Of a stretch of DNA of 64,000 bases, positions 1-8,979 are shown one piece after another. The position numbers and the translations under genes are program-made. The stretch comes from Pseudogemmobacter faecipullorum (GTDB lineage: Bacteria; Pseudomonadota; Alphaproteobacteria; Rhodobacterales; Rhodobacteraceae). Every line of letters starts with the position of its first letter. Within the stretch, counting starts at the first letter, position 1. The notes beneath the pieces are model-generated. The model had not been told where the DNA came from and did no database searches. It saw only the letters and a program-made list of their open reading frames with translations. Location of the stretch: NCBI RefSeq assembly GCF_020539525.1, contig NZ_JACDXX010000017.1:25009-89008 (forward strand), given 5' to 3'.

Positions 1-2
1 CG

Positions 3-194
3 GGGGTCTCACCGCTCTGGATCCTCGCTCTGATGGCGATGATCTGCGTCAATGAGATCGCCTGCAACCTGACCATCGCGCGGCTGTTCTCCTTCGAGCG
101 CTCCCGCCGCGCCTATGCCAGACTGAAAGCCGTGATCGACCGCAGCTTTGGGGTCGTGCTCGCGGCCCTGGGTCTGAAAATTGCCATCGCCTGA
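3..194 (+). CDS. LysE/RhtB-type amino-acid exporter, C-terminal fragment (partial)
   Basis: The last 63 codons of a gene that begins outside the window. The frame is open from base 3 to the TGA at 192-194. The visible part has a hydrophobic segment ([17 protein letters not shown]), a basic stretch with [14 protein letters not shown], and a final hydrophobic segment ending LGLKIAIA. This pattern, a last helix preceded by a basic loop and ending in a short hydrophobic tail, resembles the C-terminus of LysE/RhtB amino-acid exporters of the inner membrane. The N-terminal motifs are missing, so the substrate cannot be inferred and the family call is tentative. The next gene starts 23 bases downstream on the same strand. 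Confidence 0.5.
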   Translation, partial: GVSPLWILALMAMICVNEIACNLTIARLFSFERSRRAYARLKAVIDRSFGVVLAALGLKIAIA

Positions 195-217
195 GGGCGA
201 CATCTGAGGAACTTCCC

Positions 218-727
218 ATGGCACCTGAACGCCTGCCGCATGAAAAAGGCTTCCACATCAGCTGGGACCAGATCCACCGCGATTCCCGCGCCCTCTCCTG
301 GCGTCTCGACGGCAAGGGTCCGGGCGAAGGCGGCAGCTGGCGCGCCATCGTTGCCATCACCCGCGGCGGCCTCGTTCCGGCGATGATCGTCGCCCGCGAG
401 CTTGATATCCGGGTGATCGATACGATCAGCGTGAAAAGCTATAACCACCAGTCGCGCGCCGATGCGGTGGTGACCAAATCGCCGCAGGATGAGCTGATGG
501 GCGATGGCTCGGGCATTCTGGTGATCGACGATCTGGTCGACAGCGGCAAAACCCTGGAGCTGGTGCGCAAACTCTATCCGAAAGCGCATTTCGGCACGGT
601 CTATGCCAAGCCGCATGGCAAGCCCCAGGTCGATACCTATGTGACCGAGGTCAGCCAGGACACCTGGATCTTCTTCCCCTGGGATATGGCTTTGCAATAT
701 GTCCAGCCCTATCGCGGCGCAGACTGA
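218..727 (+). CDS. gpt: Xanthine(-guanine) phosphoribosyltransferase
   Basis: A 169-residue type I phosphoribosyltransferase that converts xanthine and guanine with PRPP to XMP and GMP in purine salvage, in the cytoplasm. The PRPP-binding signature [13 protein letters not shown] lies at residues 100-112. TRGG at 48-51 forms the PPi loop, and FFPWD at 152-156 matches the base-binding hood of bacterial XGPRTs, whose usual length is about 150-170. The start follows a GAGGAA-like site just upstream. A UUCG-capped terminator hairpin lies directly after the stop, so this gene ends a transcription unit. Confidence 0.93.
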   Translation: MAPERLPHEKGFHISWDQIHRDSRALSWRLDGKGPGEGGSWRAIVAITRGGLVPAMIVARELDIRVIDTISVKSYNHQSRADAVVTKSPQDELMGDGSGILVIDDLVDSGKTLELVRKLYPKAHFGTVYAKPHGKPQVDTYVTEVSQDTWIFFPWDMALQYVQPYRGAD

Positions 728-735
728 TCAGATCA

Positions 736-755
736 GGGGCCTTCGGGCCCCTTTT
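736..755 (+). terminator. Rho-independent terminator after gpt
   Basis: GGGGCC, loop TTCG, GGCCCC, then TTTT. The UUCG tetraloop makes this a very stable hairpin, eight bases beyond the gpt stop codon. Confidence 0.85.
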
Positions 756-784
756 GCTTTCCATGGCCTGCGCCCTTCCCGTTT

Positions 785-827
785 TCTGACAAATATCCTC
801 GGGGGTTCGGGGCGGAAAGCCCCCGGC
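785..827 (+). repeat. Dispersed 3'-end element, copy A (degenerate)
   Basis: Contains TCTGACAAATATCC followed by a G-run and a GC-rich hairpin (GGGGC..GCCCC). It is a diverged member of the element seen at 5601-5704, 8398-8416, 10020-10066, 13870-13922 and 21619-21672. It lies between gpt and the aminotransferase gene. Confidence 0.5.
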
Positions 828-911
828 AGGGCGGCATCGCCCCATGATGAGGCTTGCAACTCAGCGCAGCGCAGCCAAAACTCCGGCCCAGATCGCTGAC
901 CGAGGATAATC

Positions 912-2111
912 ATGCCCCTGCCCGTCAATCCGAACCTCTCCGCCACCGAACTCCCGCCGGTGATGGAGGCGCGGCGCTGGATTGAGGGCAAAAGCTTCCC
1001 CCCCGCGCGCCCGCTGATCAATGTCAGCCAGGCCGCGCCGGTTGAGATCCCGCCGCTCGCTTTGCGCCAGGCGCTTGCCGAGGCCGCGCTCAACAATCCT
1101 GACGCCCATCTTTACGGTGCGGTTCTGGGCCTTGACGGGCTGCGCAGCGCGATTGCGGCGAAATTCTCTGCCACCACCGGCGGCCGGGTCAGCCCGGGCC
1201 AGGTCGGCGTCACCCAGGGCTGCAACCAGGCCTTCTGCGCCGTGATGGCGGCGCTTGCCGGTCCCGGCGATGAGGTCATCCTGCCGGTGCCATGGTATTT
1301 CAATCATAAAATGTGGCTCGATATGGCGGGGGTCACCACCCTGGCGCTGGAGACCGGACCAGATCTGATCCCTGATCCCGAGGCCGCCCGCGCCCTGATC
1401 ACGCCGCGCAGCCGCGCCATTGTTCTGGTCACGCCGAATAATCCCGGCGGGGTCGAATATCCGCCCGAAACCCTTGCCGCTTTCCGCGATCTGGCCCGCG
1501 CCCATGGCCTCGCCCTGGTGATCGATGAGACCTACCGCGATTTCGACAGCCGCTGGTCGCCCGCATCGGGTGGCGTGCCGCATGATCTGCTGCAAGATCC
1601 GGCCTGGGATGACACCACCATCCTGCTCTACAGCTTTTCCAAAGCCTACCGGCTGACCGGCCACCGCGTCGGCGCGGTGATCGCCGCGCAGCCCCTGCTG
1701 GCCGAGATCGAGAAATTTCTCGACACGGTGGCGATCTGCCCGGGACAGCTCGGCCAGATCGGCGCGCTCTGGGGGATGGAGAATCTCGGCGGCTGGCTCG
1801 AGGGCGAGCGCCAGGAGATTCTGGCCCGGCGTCAGGCGATGATCCGGGGCTTTGCGGCACTGAAAGGCTGGAAGCTGATCGGCTGCGGCGCCTATTTTGC
1901 CTGGGTCGAGCATCCGTTTGAGCTGAGTTCAGACCAGCTCTGCCGCCAGCTGGTCGATGATCTGGCGCTGCTGATGCTGCCCGGCAGCTATTTCGCCCCC
2001 GAAGGCACGAGGGCGGCGCAAAAGCAGATTCGCATTGCCTTTGCCAATATCGACTGCGCCGGCATCGCGACCTTGTTTGAGCGCCTGCAGGATTACAGCC
2101 CCGCCCCCTGA
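912..2111 (+). CDS. Class I/II pyridoxal-phosphate aminotransferase
   Basis: A 399-residue fold-type I aminotransferase. The PLP-binding lysine is K244 in SFSKAYRLTGHR. The PLP-phosphate and ring contacts are visible as PNNPGG (175-180) and VIDETY (203-208). QIRIAF near the C-terminus carries the expected carboxylate-binding arginine. The family transfers amino groups between amino acids and 2-oxo acids. The amino-acid specificity cannot be read here, though aspartate or aromatic aminotransferase-like enzymes are the closest type. It stands alone, with about 110 bases before the ppiD-like gene. There is no Tat or export signal, so it acts in the cytoplasm. Confidence 0.85.
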   Translation: MPLPVNPNLSATELPPVMEARRWIEGKSFPPARPLINVSQAAPVEIPPLALRQALAEAALNNPDAHLYGAVLGLDGLRSAIAAKFSATTGGRVSPGQVGVTQGCNQAFCAVMAALAGPGDEVILPVPWYFNHKMWLDMAGVTTLALETGPDLIPDPEAARALITPRSRAIVLVTPNNPGGVEYPPETLAAFRDLARAHGLALVIDETYRDFDSRWSPASGGVPHDLLQDPAWDDTTILLYSFSKAYRLTGHRVGAVIAAQPLLAEIEKFLDTVAICPGQLGQIGALWGMENLGGWLEGERQEILARRQAMIRGFAALKGWKLIGCGAYFAWVEHPFELSSDQLCRQLVDDLALLMLPGSYFAPEGTRAAQKQIRIAFANIDCAGIATLFERLQDYSPAP

Positions 2112-2221
2112 CCCGGCGCTGAAAAACGCAAGGCGAGCTCTGCCGCTGGCGGCTGGCCGCCCTTGCCCCGCGCCCCCCTTGCCACTAGACAGACAAAAAT
2201 TTCCTGACCGGAGCCCGACCT

Positions 2222-4081
2222 ATGGCGAAAGCACGCGACGAGGCCAGCAAGGCAAAGTCTAACAAGGGCCAGTCGGTCCTGACCTGGACCATGACCGGGA
2301 TGCTGATCCTGGGCCTCGGAGGGTTTGGCGTTACCAGCTTTCAGAACACGCTGAGCAGCATCGGCTCGGTCGGTGAGACCGATATCAGGGCCCAGGACTA
2401 CGCCCGTGCGGTGCAGCAGCAGGCTGCCGAGCTGTCGCGCCAGTTCGGCCAGCAGATCACCGTGCAGCAGGCCCTGGCCTTTGGCATCGACCGTCAGGCG
2501 CTCTCGGATCTGGTGACCCGCGCCGCGCTCGATGATGCGGCGCGCAAGGCCGGCCTCTCGGTCGGCGATCAGACCGTGGCCGGGATGATCACCGCCGATG
2601 GCACTTTTGCCGGCTCTTCCGGCAATTTCGACCCCTCGCTCTACCGCGAACTGCTCAGCCGCAGCGGGCTGAAGGACACCGAATATGAAAATGGCCTGCG
2701 CCGCGATGCCGCCCGCAGCCTGCTGACCGGCGCCGTGACCGGCGGTTTCGTCGCGCCCGAGGCCGCGACCCAGGCGCTTTATGCTTACATCGCCGAGCGT
2801 CGCGGCTATTCGATGCTGCGCCTGACCGAGGCCGATCTGGCCAGCCCGATGGCGGCTCCGACCGAAGCAGAGCTGCAGGCCTGGTATGAGGCGAATATCG
2901 CCGATTTCACCCGGCCCGAGGCCAAACAGATCCGCTACGCCTGGCTCTCGCCCGATGATCTGGCGAAAGAGCAGCCGGTGGATGAGGCCGAGCTGAAGCG
3001 CCTCTATGACGCAAGGATCGCCGAATTCGTCGTGCCGCCGCGCCGCCTGGTTGAGCGTCTGGTCTATCCCGACGAGGCCGCCCTCGAAACCGCTGAGGCC
3101 GCTCTGGCCGCTGGCACCAGTTTCGAGGAGCTGGTCGCGGCGCGCGGCCTGCCGATGGATGCGGTCGATATGGGCGATATTTCCGAGCCCGAGCTTGGCG
3201 ATGCCGGGGCTGCGGTCTTTGCTGCGGCTCAGGGTGAGGTGGTCGCAGGCGACAGTGCGCTTGGCCCGGCCCTGTTCCGCGTCAACGGCATTTTGCCGGG
3301 CGAGGAAACCAGTTTTGAGGATGCCCGCGAAGAGCTGGCCGCCGAACAGCAGTTCGAAGCCGCCCGGGCGGTGATCAACAGCCGTATTGACGAGATCGAC
3401 GATCTTCTGGCCGGTGGCGCTTCGCTGCAGGAACTGGCGGATCAGACCGGCATGGTCAGCGGCACGATTGACTATATCCCCGGGGGTCAGGGCGAAAAGC
3501 TCGCAGGCTATGCCGCCTTCCGTCAGGCCGCCGAAGCGCTGAAACAGGGCGATTTCGCCGAAGCGATTGCGCTTGATGATGGGGGCGTGATCGCGCTGGA
3601 ATTTGTCGCCACCCTGCCCCCGGCGCCGATCCCGTTTGAGGAGGCAAAACCGGCGGTGACCAATGCGCTGCAGAGCGCGGCGCTGAAAACCGCGCTGGTG
3701 GCCGAGGCGGAGCGGCTGCAGGCCGAGATCAAAGCTGGCGCCGATCTTTCCGCGCGCTTTGAGAGCGTGCCCGAAATTGCCCGCGAGGGCAGCATCCCCA
3801 ATGCCCCGGCCAGCCTGATGGCGACCATCTTCAGCATGGAAGCGGGCGAGCTGCGCCTGATCAGCGAGCCGGGCTTCACCGCGCTGCTGCGTCTCGACAC
3901 CATTGCCAAGGCCCCCGAAACCGGGGCCGAGGCCGAGGCGCTGAAAACCTCGATCGCGGCGCAGTTCGAACAGGGCTTTGCCCAGGATGTCTATCTCGGC
4001 TTTGCCGACAGCGTCTCCTCCGAGGCCGGGGTCACCCTCGACCAGAATGCCATCACCCTTGTGAATTCGAGCCTGAGATGA
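2222..4081 (+). CDS. PpiD/SurA-type periplasmic folding factor
   Basis: A 619-residue protein anchored by one N-terminal membrane helix (about residues 19-40), with a short basic cytoplasmic tail before it and a long periplasmic part after it. The N-terminal SurA_N-like helical domain (about 41-170) is followed by a region laid out like the PpiD parvulin domain and a C-terminal helical region. It probably assists folding of outer-membrane and periplasmic proteins. Overall layout and length match PpiD (about 620 residues). The catalytic parvulin residues are not obvious, so it may be a chaperone without isomerase activity. Its stop overlaps the trpE start by four bases (ATGA), implying coupled translation. 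Confidence 0.8.
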   Translation: MAKARDEASKAKSNKGQSVLTWTMTGMLILGLGGFGVTSFQNTLSSIGSVGETDIRAQDYARAVQQQAAELSRQFGQQITVQQALAFGIDRQALSDLVTRAALDDAARKAGLSVGDQTVAGMITADGTFAGSSGNFDPSLYRELLSRSGLKDTEYENGLRRDAARSLLTGAVTGGFVAPEAATQALYAYIAERRGYSMLRLTEADLASPMAAPTEAELQAWYEANIADFTRPEAKQIRYAWLSPDDLAKEQPVDEAELKRLYDARIAEFVVPPRRLVERLVYPDEAALETAEAALAAGTSFEELVAARGLPMDAVDMGDISEPELGDAGAAVFAAAQGEVVAGDSALGPALFRVNGILPGEETSFEDAREELAAEQQFEAARAVINSRIDEIDDLLAGGASLQELADQTGMVSGTIDYIPGGQGEKLAGYAAFRQAAEALKQGDFAEAIALDDGGVIALEFVATLPPAPIPFEEAKPAVTNALQSAALKTALVAEAERLQAEIKAGADLSARFESVPEIAREGSIPNAPASLMATIFSMEAGELRLISEPGFTALLRLDTIAKAPETGAEAEALKTSIAAQFEQGFAQDVYLGFADSVSSEAGVTLDQNAITLVNSSLR

Positions 4082-5586
4082 AACCTGAACCCTCTTTCGC
4101 CGCCTTTGAAAAAGCCTGGGCAGAGGGAAAGAACCAGCTGGTCTGGACGCGGATCGCCGCCGATCTCGACACGCCCGTCTCGCTGATGCTCAAGCTCGGC
4201 GAGGCGCGCAAGGACACCTTCATGCTGGAATCGGTGACCGGCGGCGAGGTGCGTGGCCGCTATTCGATCATCGGCATGAAACCCGATCTGGTCTGGCGCT
4301 GCCACGGCGAGACCTCCGAGATCAACCGCGCCGCCCGCTATGACAGCGAGGCTTTCGCACCGCTTGAGGGCCATCCGCTCGACACGCTGCGCGCGCTGAT
4401 CGCCGAATGCCGCATTGAGATGCCCGAAGAACTGCCGGCGGCGGCGGCCGGGCTGTTTGGCTATCTCGGCTATGATATGATCCGCCTCGTCGAGCATCTG
4501 CCCGATGTGAACCCCGATCCGCTTGGCCTGCCAGATGCGGTGCTGATGCGGCCCTCGGTCGTCGCCGTGCTGGACGGGGTCAAAGGTGAGGTGATCATCG
4601 TCGCCCCGGCCTGGGCCGGTTCCGGCCTTTCTGCCCAGGCAGCCTATGCCCAGGCGGCCGAGCGGGTGATGGATGCTTTGCGCGATCTCGACCGCGCGCC
4701 CGCGGTGCAGCGCGAGATCGACGGCGCCGCGATTTCGGGCGAGCTGACCTCAAACTTCAGCCATGAAAGCTATAAACAGGCGGTTGAGAAGGCGAAGGAC
4801 TATATCCGCGCCGGGGATATTTTCCAGGTGGTGCCCTCGCAGCGCTGGTCGATGGAGTTTCCGCTGCCGCCCTTCGCGCTTTACCGCTCGCTGCGCCGCA
4901 CCAATCCCTCGCCTTTCATGTTCTTCTTCAACTTCGGCCCCTATCAGGTGGTCGGCGCCAGCCCCGAGATCCTCGTGCGGCTGCGCGAGGGCGAGGTGAC
5001 GATCCGCCCGATCGCCGGCACCCGCAAACGCGGCGCCACGCCGGAAGAGGATAAGGCGCTGGAGCTGGATCTGCTGGCCGATCAGAAAGAGCTGGCCGAA
5101 CATCTGATGCTGCTCGATCTGGGCCGCAATGATGTGGGCCGGGTGGCAAAACTGGGCACGGTGCGCCCGACCGAGAAATTCGTGATCGAGCGCTACAGCC
5201 ATGTGATGCATATCGTCTCAAACGTGGTGGGCCAGATCCGTGAGGGCGAGGATGCGCTCTCGGCCCTGCTCGCCGGTCTGCCCGCAGGCACGGTCTCGGG
5301 CGCGCCAAAGGTGCGCGCCATGGAGATTATCGACGAGCTTGAGCCGGAAAAACGCGGCGTCTATGGCGGCGGCTGCGGCTATTTCGCCGCCAATGGCGAG
5401 ATGGATTTCTGCATCGCTTTGCGCACCGCAGTGCTGAAAGATGAAAAGCTTTACATCCAGGCCGGCGGCGGCGTGGTCTATGACAGCGACCCCGAAGCCG
5501 AATACCAGGAAACCGTGAACAAATCCAATGCCCTGCGCCGCGCGGCCCAGGATGCTGGTCTGTTTTCCCGCCGGGGCAACAGCTGA
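4078..5586 (+). CDS. trpE: Anthranilate synthase component I
   Basis: A 502-residue chorismate-utilising enzyme that makes anthranilate from chorismate and glutamine-derived ammonia, the first step of tryptophan synthesis. The tryptophan feedback site MLES is at residues 49-52. The chorismate-binding C-terminal half (from about 225) has GTRKRG, LLDLGRNDVG and the AGTVSGAPKVRAMEI block. The length fits standalone TrpE. The glutamine amidotransferase subunit TrpG is not in this window and must lie elsewhere. The gene overlaps the ppiD-like gene by four bases, so the two are co-transcribed. No tryptophan leader peptide is visible. The 3' end runs into a GC hairpin and a large inverted repeat. 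Confidence 0.95.
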   Translation: MKPEPSFAAFEKAWAEGKNQLVWTRIAADLDTPVSLMLKLGEARKDTFMLESVTGGEVRGRYSIIGMKPDLVWRCHGETSEINRAARYDSEAFAPLEGHPLDTLRALIAECRIEMPEELPAAAAGLFGYLGYDMIRLVEHLPDVNPDPLGLPDAVLMRPSVVAVLDGVKGEVIIVAPAWAGSGLSAQAAYAQAAERVMDALRDLDRAPAVQREIDGAAISGELTSNFSHESYKQAVEKAKDYIRAGDIFQVVPSQRWSMEFPLPPFALYRSLRRTNPSPFMFFFNFGPYQVVGASPEILVRLREGEVTIRPIAGTRKRGATPEEDKALELDLLADQKELAEHLMLLDLGRNDVGRVAKLGTVRPTEKFVIERYSHVMHIVSNVVGQIREGEDALSALLAGLPAGTVSGAPKVRAMEIIDELEPEKRGVYGGGCGYFAANGEMDFCIALRTAVLKDEKLYIQAGGGVVYDSDPEAEYQETVNKSNALRRAAQDAGLFSRRGNS

Positions 5587-5600
5587 ATGAGCCGGGTCAG

Positions 5601-5646
5601 CGGGGGGCAGCCCCCCGTGCCCCCGGGATATTTACGGACAGATGAA
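5601..5646 (-). repeat. Dispersed 3'-end element, copy B1 (with GC hairpin)
   Basis: Read on the minus strand it gives TTCATCTGTCC, two bases, AAATATCCC and G-rich sequence. At its far end, 5601-5617, a perfect 7-bp hairpin CGGGGGG-CAG-CCCCCCG may stop trpE transcription. Together with copy B2 it forms a long inverted repeat. Confidence 0.7.
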
Positions 5647-5684
5647 CCCCATTCCCGCGCTTTTCATCTGTCCTTAAATATCCC
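5625..5684. repeat. 22-bp inverted repeat with 16-base loop between trpE and alr
   Basis: Arms 5625-5646 and 5663-5684 are complementary at 21 of 22 positions. The loop is 5647-5662. It arises because two copies of the dispersed element lie head to head. In RNA it would fold into a very long stem after trpE in either direction of transcription. Confidence 0.85.
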
Positions 5685-5704
5685 CGCCGGAGGCTTTCGG
5701 CCCC
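5663..5704 (+). repeat. Dispersed 3'-end element, copy B2
   Basis: TTCATCTGTCC, two bases, AAATATCCCC, then GCCGGAGGC. It is the plus-strand partner of copy B1. The GCCGGAGGC tail is shared with the short copy at 8398-8416. Confidence 0.7.
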
Positions 5705-5796
5705 ATCCGGGCCGGAACCACAACCAGGGTTAAAGTAAACCGGAGGGTCCGGTTTTTCCTTGACCTGTCAGAGCATCGTGTCGAGAAAGTTTCTTC

Positions 5797-6846
5797 ATGG
5801 CCACCGCGATCCTTTCCATTGATCTTGACGCAATCGCCGCCAACTGGCGCGCGCTGGACCGGCTTTCCGGGCCAGAGGTGCAGACCGCTGCCGTAGTCAA
5901 AGCCGATGCCTATGGGCTGGGCGCGGGCAAGGTGGCGCGGGCTCTGGCCTGGGCGGGGGCGCGGCGCTTCTTCGTTGCCGCCGCCGAGGAAGGCGCGGCG
6001 GTGCGCCAGGCGCTTGGCCCCGGACCGCAGATCAATATCCTCTCGGGCCATATGGCCGGCGATACCGAGATGCTCAATGATCTTGAGCTGACGCCGATGC
6101 TCAACAGCCTCGAGCAGATCACCCGCCATCTCGAGGCCCTGCCCGGCCATGCCTTTGGCGTACAGCTCGATACCGGGATGAACCGGCTCGGCGTTGAGCC
6201 GGTGGAATGGCAGGCGGTTGCGCCTTTGCTGATCGAGGCCGGTCCGGCGATGCTGATGAGCCATCTGGCCTGCGCCGATGAGCCCGATCACCCGATGAAC
6301 CAGCTGCAGCTGCAGGCCTTCCATGAGATGACCGATGGCACCGGCGTGCCGCGCAGCCTTGCTGCCACCGGCGGCATCCTGCTCGGGCCGAAATATCATT
6401 TCGACCTCTGCCGCGCCGGGATCGGCATGTATGGCGGGCGGCCCTTCGAGATGGCCGAGCGCGCCGTCACCCTGTCGCTGCCGGTGATCCAGAGCCGTGA
6501 GGTGCTGCCTGGCGAGATCGTCGGCTATTCCGCCACCTGGGAGCCGGAAGGCCCCGCGGTGATCGCCACCGTGGCCGCGGGCTATGCCGATGGCCTGCCG
6601 CGCACGCTGTCAAACAATGCCGTGCTCTGGGATGGCGACACCCCCTGCCCGCTGGTCGGCCGGGTATCGATGGATCTGATCACTGTCGATGTGACCCATC
6701 TCGCCGAAGTGCCGAAAAGCCTCGATATTCTCGGGCCGCATCAGTCGGTCGATGATCTGGCCGATGCCGCCGGAACCATCGGTTATGAGATCCTGACCGC
6801 GCTCGGCAAGCGCTATAGCCGCCGCTACAGCGAGACCAGGGGATGA
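5797..6846 (+). CDS. alr: Alanine racemase
   Basis: A 349-residue PLP enzyme that interconverts L- and D-alanine, supplying D-alanine for peptidoglycan. The PLP lysine is K35 in [10 protein letters not shown]. The second catalytic base is Y244 in VGYSATW. It has the usual TIM-barrel N-domain and beta-rich C-domain, ending with the GKRYSRRY stretch. The length is typical (about 345-370). The stop overlaps the mlaE start by four bases (ATGA), tying a cell-wall precursor enzyme to a lipid-transport permease in one operon. A TTGACC element at about 5759 could be a -35 box but no good -10 follows. Confidence 0.95.
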   Translation: MATAILSIDLDAIAANWRALDRLSGPEVQTAAVVKADAYGLGAGKVARALAWAGARRFFVAAAEEGAAVRQALGPGPQINILSGHMAGDTEMLNDLELTPMLNSLEQITRHLEALPGHAFGVQLDTGMNRLGVEPVEWQAVAPLLIEAGPAMLMSHLACADEPDHPMNQLQLQAFHEMTDGTGVPRSLAATGGILLGPKYHFDLCRAGIGMYGGRPFEMAERAVTLSLPVIQSREVLPGEIVGYSATWEPEGPAVIATVAAGYADGLPRTLSNNAVLWDGDTPCPLVGRVSMDLITVDVTHLAEVPKSLDILGPHQSVDDLADAAGTIGYEILTALGKRYSRRYSETRG

Positions 6847-7649
6847 GCCAGACCGCGGAACAGGCCGCCGCGCCTCTGCGCGCGCTCGCGGCGCTTGGCC
6901 GCCCCGTGCTGGCTTTGCTGGCCTCGATCGGCCAGATCACGCTTTTTGCCGCCAGCGCCATCGGCCATCTGTTCCGCCCGCCCTTCTACTGGCGCGAATT
7001 CGGCCAGGCGCTGATGCAGATCGGCTGGTATTCGCTGCCGGTCGTCGGCATGACCGCAATCTTCACCGGCGGCGCGCTGGCCTTGCAGATCTATGCCGGT
7101 GGCAACCGCTTCGGCGCCGAAGCCGTGGTGCCGCAGATCGTCGCCATCGGCATGGCGCGTGAGCTGGGGCCGGTGCTTGGCGGGCTGATGGTGGCAGCAC
7201 GGGTCGCCTCCTCGATCGCGGCCGAGATCGGCACGATGAAAGTGACCGAGCAGATTGACGCGCTGACCACGCTTTCCACCGATCCGATGAAATATCTGAC
7301 CGTGCCGCGCCTGCTGGCCGCAACCCTTGCCGGGCCGGTGCTGGTCGCGGTCTGCGATTCCATCGGCATCATGGGCGGCTGGCTGGTCGCCGTGACCCGG
7401 CTCGAGTTCAATTCGGCCAGCTATCTGCAGAATACCGTCGATTTTCTTCAGGCCTGGGACATCGGCTCGGGCCTGGTCAAAGGCCTGGTCTTTGGCTTCC
7501 TCGTCGCGCTTTCGGGCTGCTGGCACGGGATGAATTCGGGGCGCGGCGCCAAAGGCGTGGCCGATGCCACCAAGGCGGCCGTGGTCTCGTCTTCGGTGCT
7601 GATCCTTGCCGCCAATTATCTTCTGACCGGGATCTTCTTCTCCGCATGA
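6843..7649 (+). CDS. mlaE: MlaE-type lipid ABC transporter permease
   Basis: A 268-residue MlaE/YrbE-family inner-membrane permease with an N-terminal amphipathic region and about five hydrophobic segments. The family core is visible in [17 protein letters not shown] and [16 protein letters not shown]. MlaE works with the ATPase MlaF to move phospholipids between inner membrane and periplasmic carriers, maintaining outer-membrane asymmetry. It overlaps alr upstream and mlaF downstream, each by four bases. No MlaD (MCE-domain) gene follows, which is unusual for a full Mla system. Confidence 0.9.
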   Translation: MSQTAEQAAAPLRALAALGRPVLALLASIGQITLFAASAIGHLFRPPFYWREFGQALMQIGWYSLPVVGMTAIFTGGALALQIYAGGNRFGAEAVVPQIVAIGMARELGPVLGGLMVAARVASSIAAEIGTMKVTEQIDALTTLSTDPMKYLTVPRLLAATLAGPVLVAVCDSIGIMGGWLVAVTRLEFNSASYLQNTVDFLQAWDIGSGLVKGLVFGFLVALSGCWHGMNSGRGAKGVADATKAAVVSSSVLILAANYLLTGIFFSA

Positions 7650-8392
7650 TTGAGCTTATCGATGTGCATAAGGCCTTCGGGGCCAACCGGGTGCTGAACG
7701 GGGTCGATCTCTCGATCGGCCGGGGCGAATCGATGGTGATCATCGGCGGCTCGGGCACCGGCAAATCGGTGATGCTGAAATCGGTTCTGGGGCTGATCAC
7801 CCCTGACAGCGGCACCATCCTGCTCGATGGCCGGGATGTCACCAGCCATGACCGCGATGATTTTCTAGCCCGCTTTGGCATGTTGTTTCAGGGCGCGGCG
7901 CTGTTCGATTCCATGCCGGTCTGGGAAAATGTCGCCTTCCGCCTGCTGCGCGGCCGGCTGAAACGGCCAAAGGCCGAGGCAAAAGAGATCGCCATCGCCA
8001 AACTGCGCCGCGTCGGCCTTGGCCCGGAAGTGGCCGACCGCTTCCCGGCCGAGTTGTCGGGCGGTATGCAAAAGCGCGTCGGCCTTGCCCGCGCCATCGC
8101 CGCAGAGCCTGAGATCATCTTCTTTGATGAGCCGACCACGGGGCTCGATCCGATCATGTCGGGCGTGATCAATGATCTGATCCGCGAGATCGTATCCGAG
8201 ATGGGCGCAACCGCGATGACCATCACCCATGATATGACCTCGGTGCGCGCCATTGCCGATAAAGTCGCCATGCTGCATGGCGGCAAACTGCGCTGGAGCG
8301 GCAGCGTGGCCGAGATGGACACCACCGCCGACCCCTATGTCAGCCAGTTCATTCATGGCCGCGCCGAGGGGCCGATCCCCTCGCTGCGCTGA
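7646..8392 (+). CDS. mlaF: MlaF-type ABC transporter ATPase
   Basis: A 248-residue ABC ATPase partner of MlaE. Walker A GGSGTGKS is near residues 34-41, the signature LSGGMQKR near 137, and Walker B FFDEPTTGLD near 155. The VGLARAI stretch after the signature and the GLDPIMSGVI sequence are typical of the MlaF subfamily. It is cytoplasmic and energises lipid transport through MlaE. Co-transcribed with alr and mlaE by overlapping stop/start codons. A short copy of the dispersed 3'-end element lies just after its stop. Confidence 0.92.
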   Translation: MIELIDVHKAFGANRVLNGVDLSIGRGESMVIIGGSGTGKSVMLKSVLGLITPDSGTILLDGRDVTSHDRDDFLARFGMLFQGAALFDSMPVWENVAFRLLRGRLKRPKAEAKEIAIAKLRRVGLGPEVADRFPAELSGGMQKRVGLARAIAAEPEIIFFDEPTTGLDPIMSGVINDLIREIVSEMGATAMTITHDMTSVRAIADKVAMLHGGKLRWSGSVAEMDTTADPYVSQFIHGRAEGPIPSLR

Positions 8393-8397
8393 TCAAA

Positions 8398-8416
8398 GCG
8401 CCTCCGGCGGGGATAG
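8398..8416 (-). repeat. Dispersed 3'-end element, short copy F
   Basis: On the minus strand it reads TATCCCCGCCGGAGGCGC, matching the inner part of copy B2 (5680-5696). It lies six bases after the mlaF stop codon. Confidence 0.5.
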
Positions 8417-8539
8417 TTCAGGAAGGGAAAGCCAGAGCTGTTTCCGCTTTGCTCAATATACCGTCAGGGAGGCGGCCTCGGGCCGGGCGCACCGGCCCCG
8501 CCTCTTGACCATGAGCCGGGGCACTGCCAGCTATCGCCC

Positions 8540-8977
8540 ATGCGCTATGCCAATTTACTGCTGCTGATCCTTTTTCCCATCGCCTGGTTTGCGCCTTTGC
8601 TGCGCGCCGCCTTTCTGCCGGTCTTTGGCATGGATGAGATTTCCGTCATCAGCGGGCTGCAGTCCCTCTGGCGCGATGAGCCGGGGCTGGCGCTGCTGGT
8701 GACTTTCCTCGCCATCTTCGCCCCCTATGCCAAGACCATCGGACTTGCGCTGTTGCATTTCGGTCTTTTGTCCGCCCGCGCGCTGCCCGGGCTGCAGTTT
8801 CTCGGCAAGCTGGCCATGGCGGATGTGTTTCTGATCGCGCTTTATGTCGTGCTGGCCAAGGGCGCGGGCTGGCTGAGTATAGAAACCGCCTGGGGGCTCT
8901 GGCTTTTCAGCTTCTGCGTGCTTAGCTCGCTGGTGATCTCTGCGTGCTCTGCGGCGCGCCCGGCTGAAAAGGTGTGA
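8540..8977 (+). CDS. pqiA: PqiA-like inner-membrane protein
   Basis: A 145-residue integral membrane protein with about four hydrophobic segments. The FAPYAKTIGL and GKLAMADVFLIALYVV stretches match the core of the PqiA (paraquat-inducible protein A) domain. PqiA proteins pair with MCE-domain PqiB in envelope lipid transport. This copy is single-domain, half the length of E. coli PqiA, and no MCE protein is adjacent. It follows the mlaEF pair by about 150 bases on the same strand, which fits a role in membrane lipid homeostasis. That link is inference. The stop almost touches the next gene's start. Confidence 0.75.
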   Translation: MRYANLLLLILFPIAWFAPLLRAAFLPVFGMDEISVISGLQSLWRDEPGLALLVTFLAIFAPYAKTIGLALLHFGLLSARALPGLQFLGKLAMADVFLIALYVVLAKGAGWLSIETAWGLWLFSFCVLSSLVISACSAARPAEKV

Positions 8978-8979
8978 CC

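Noticed and set aside
3900..4120. A tryptophan attenuator before trpE
   Set aside because: trpE overlaps the ppiD-like gene by four bases and no Trp-rich leader or alternative hairpins are visible.
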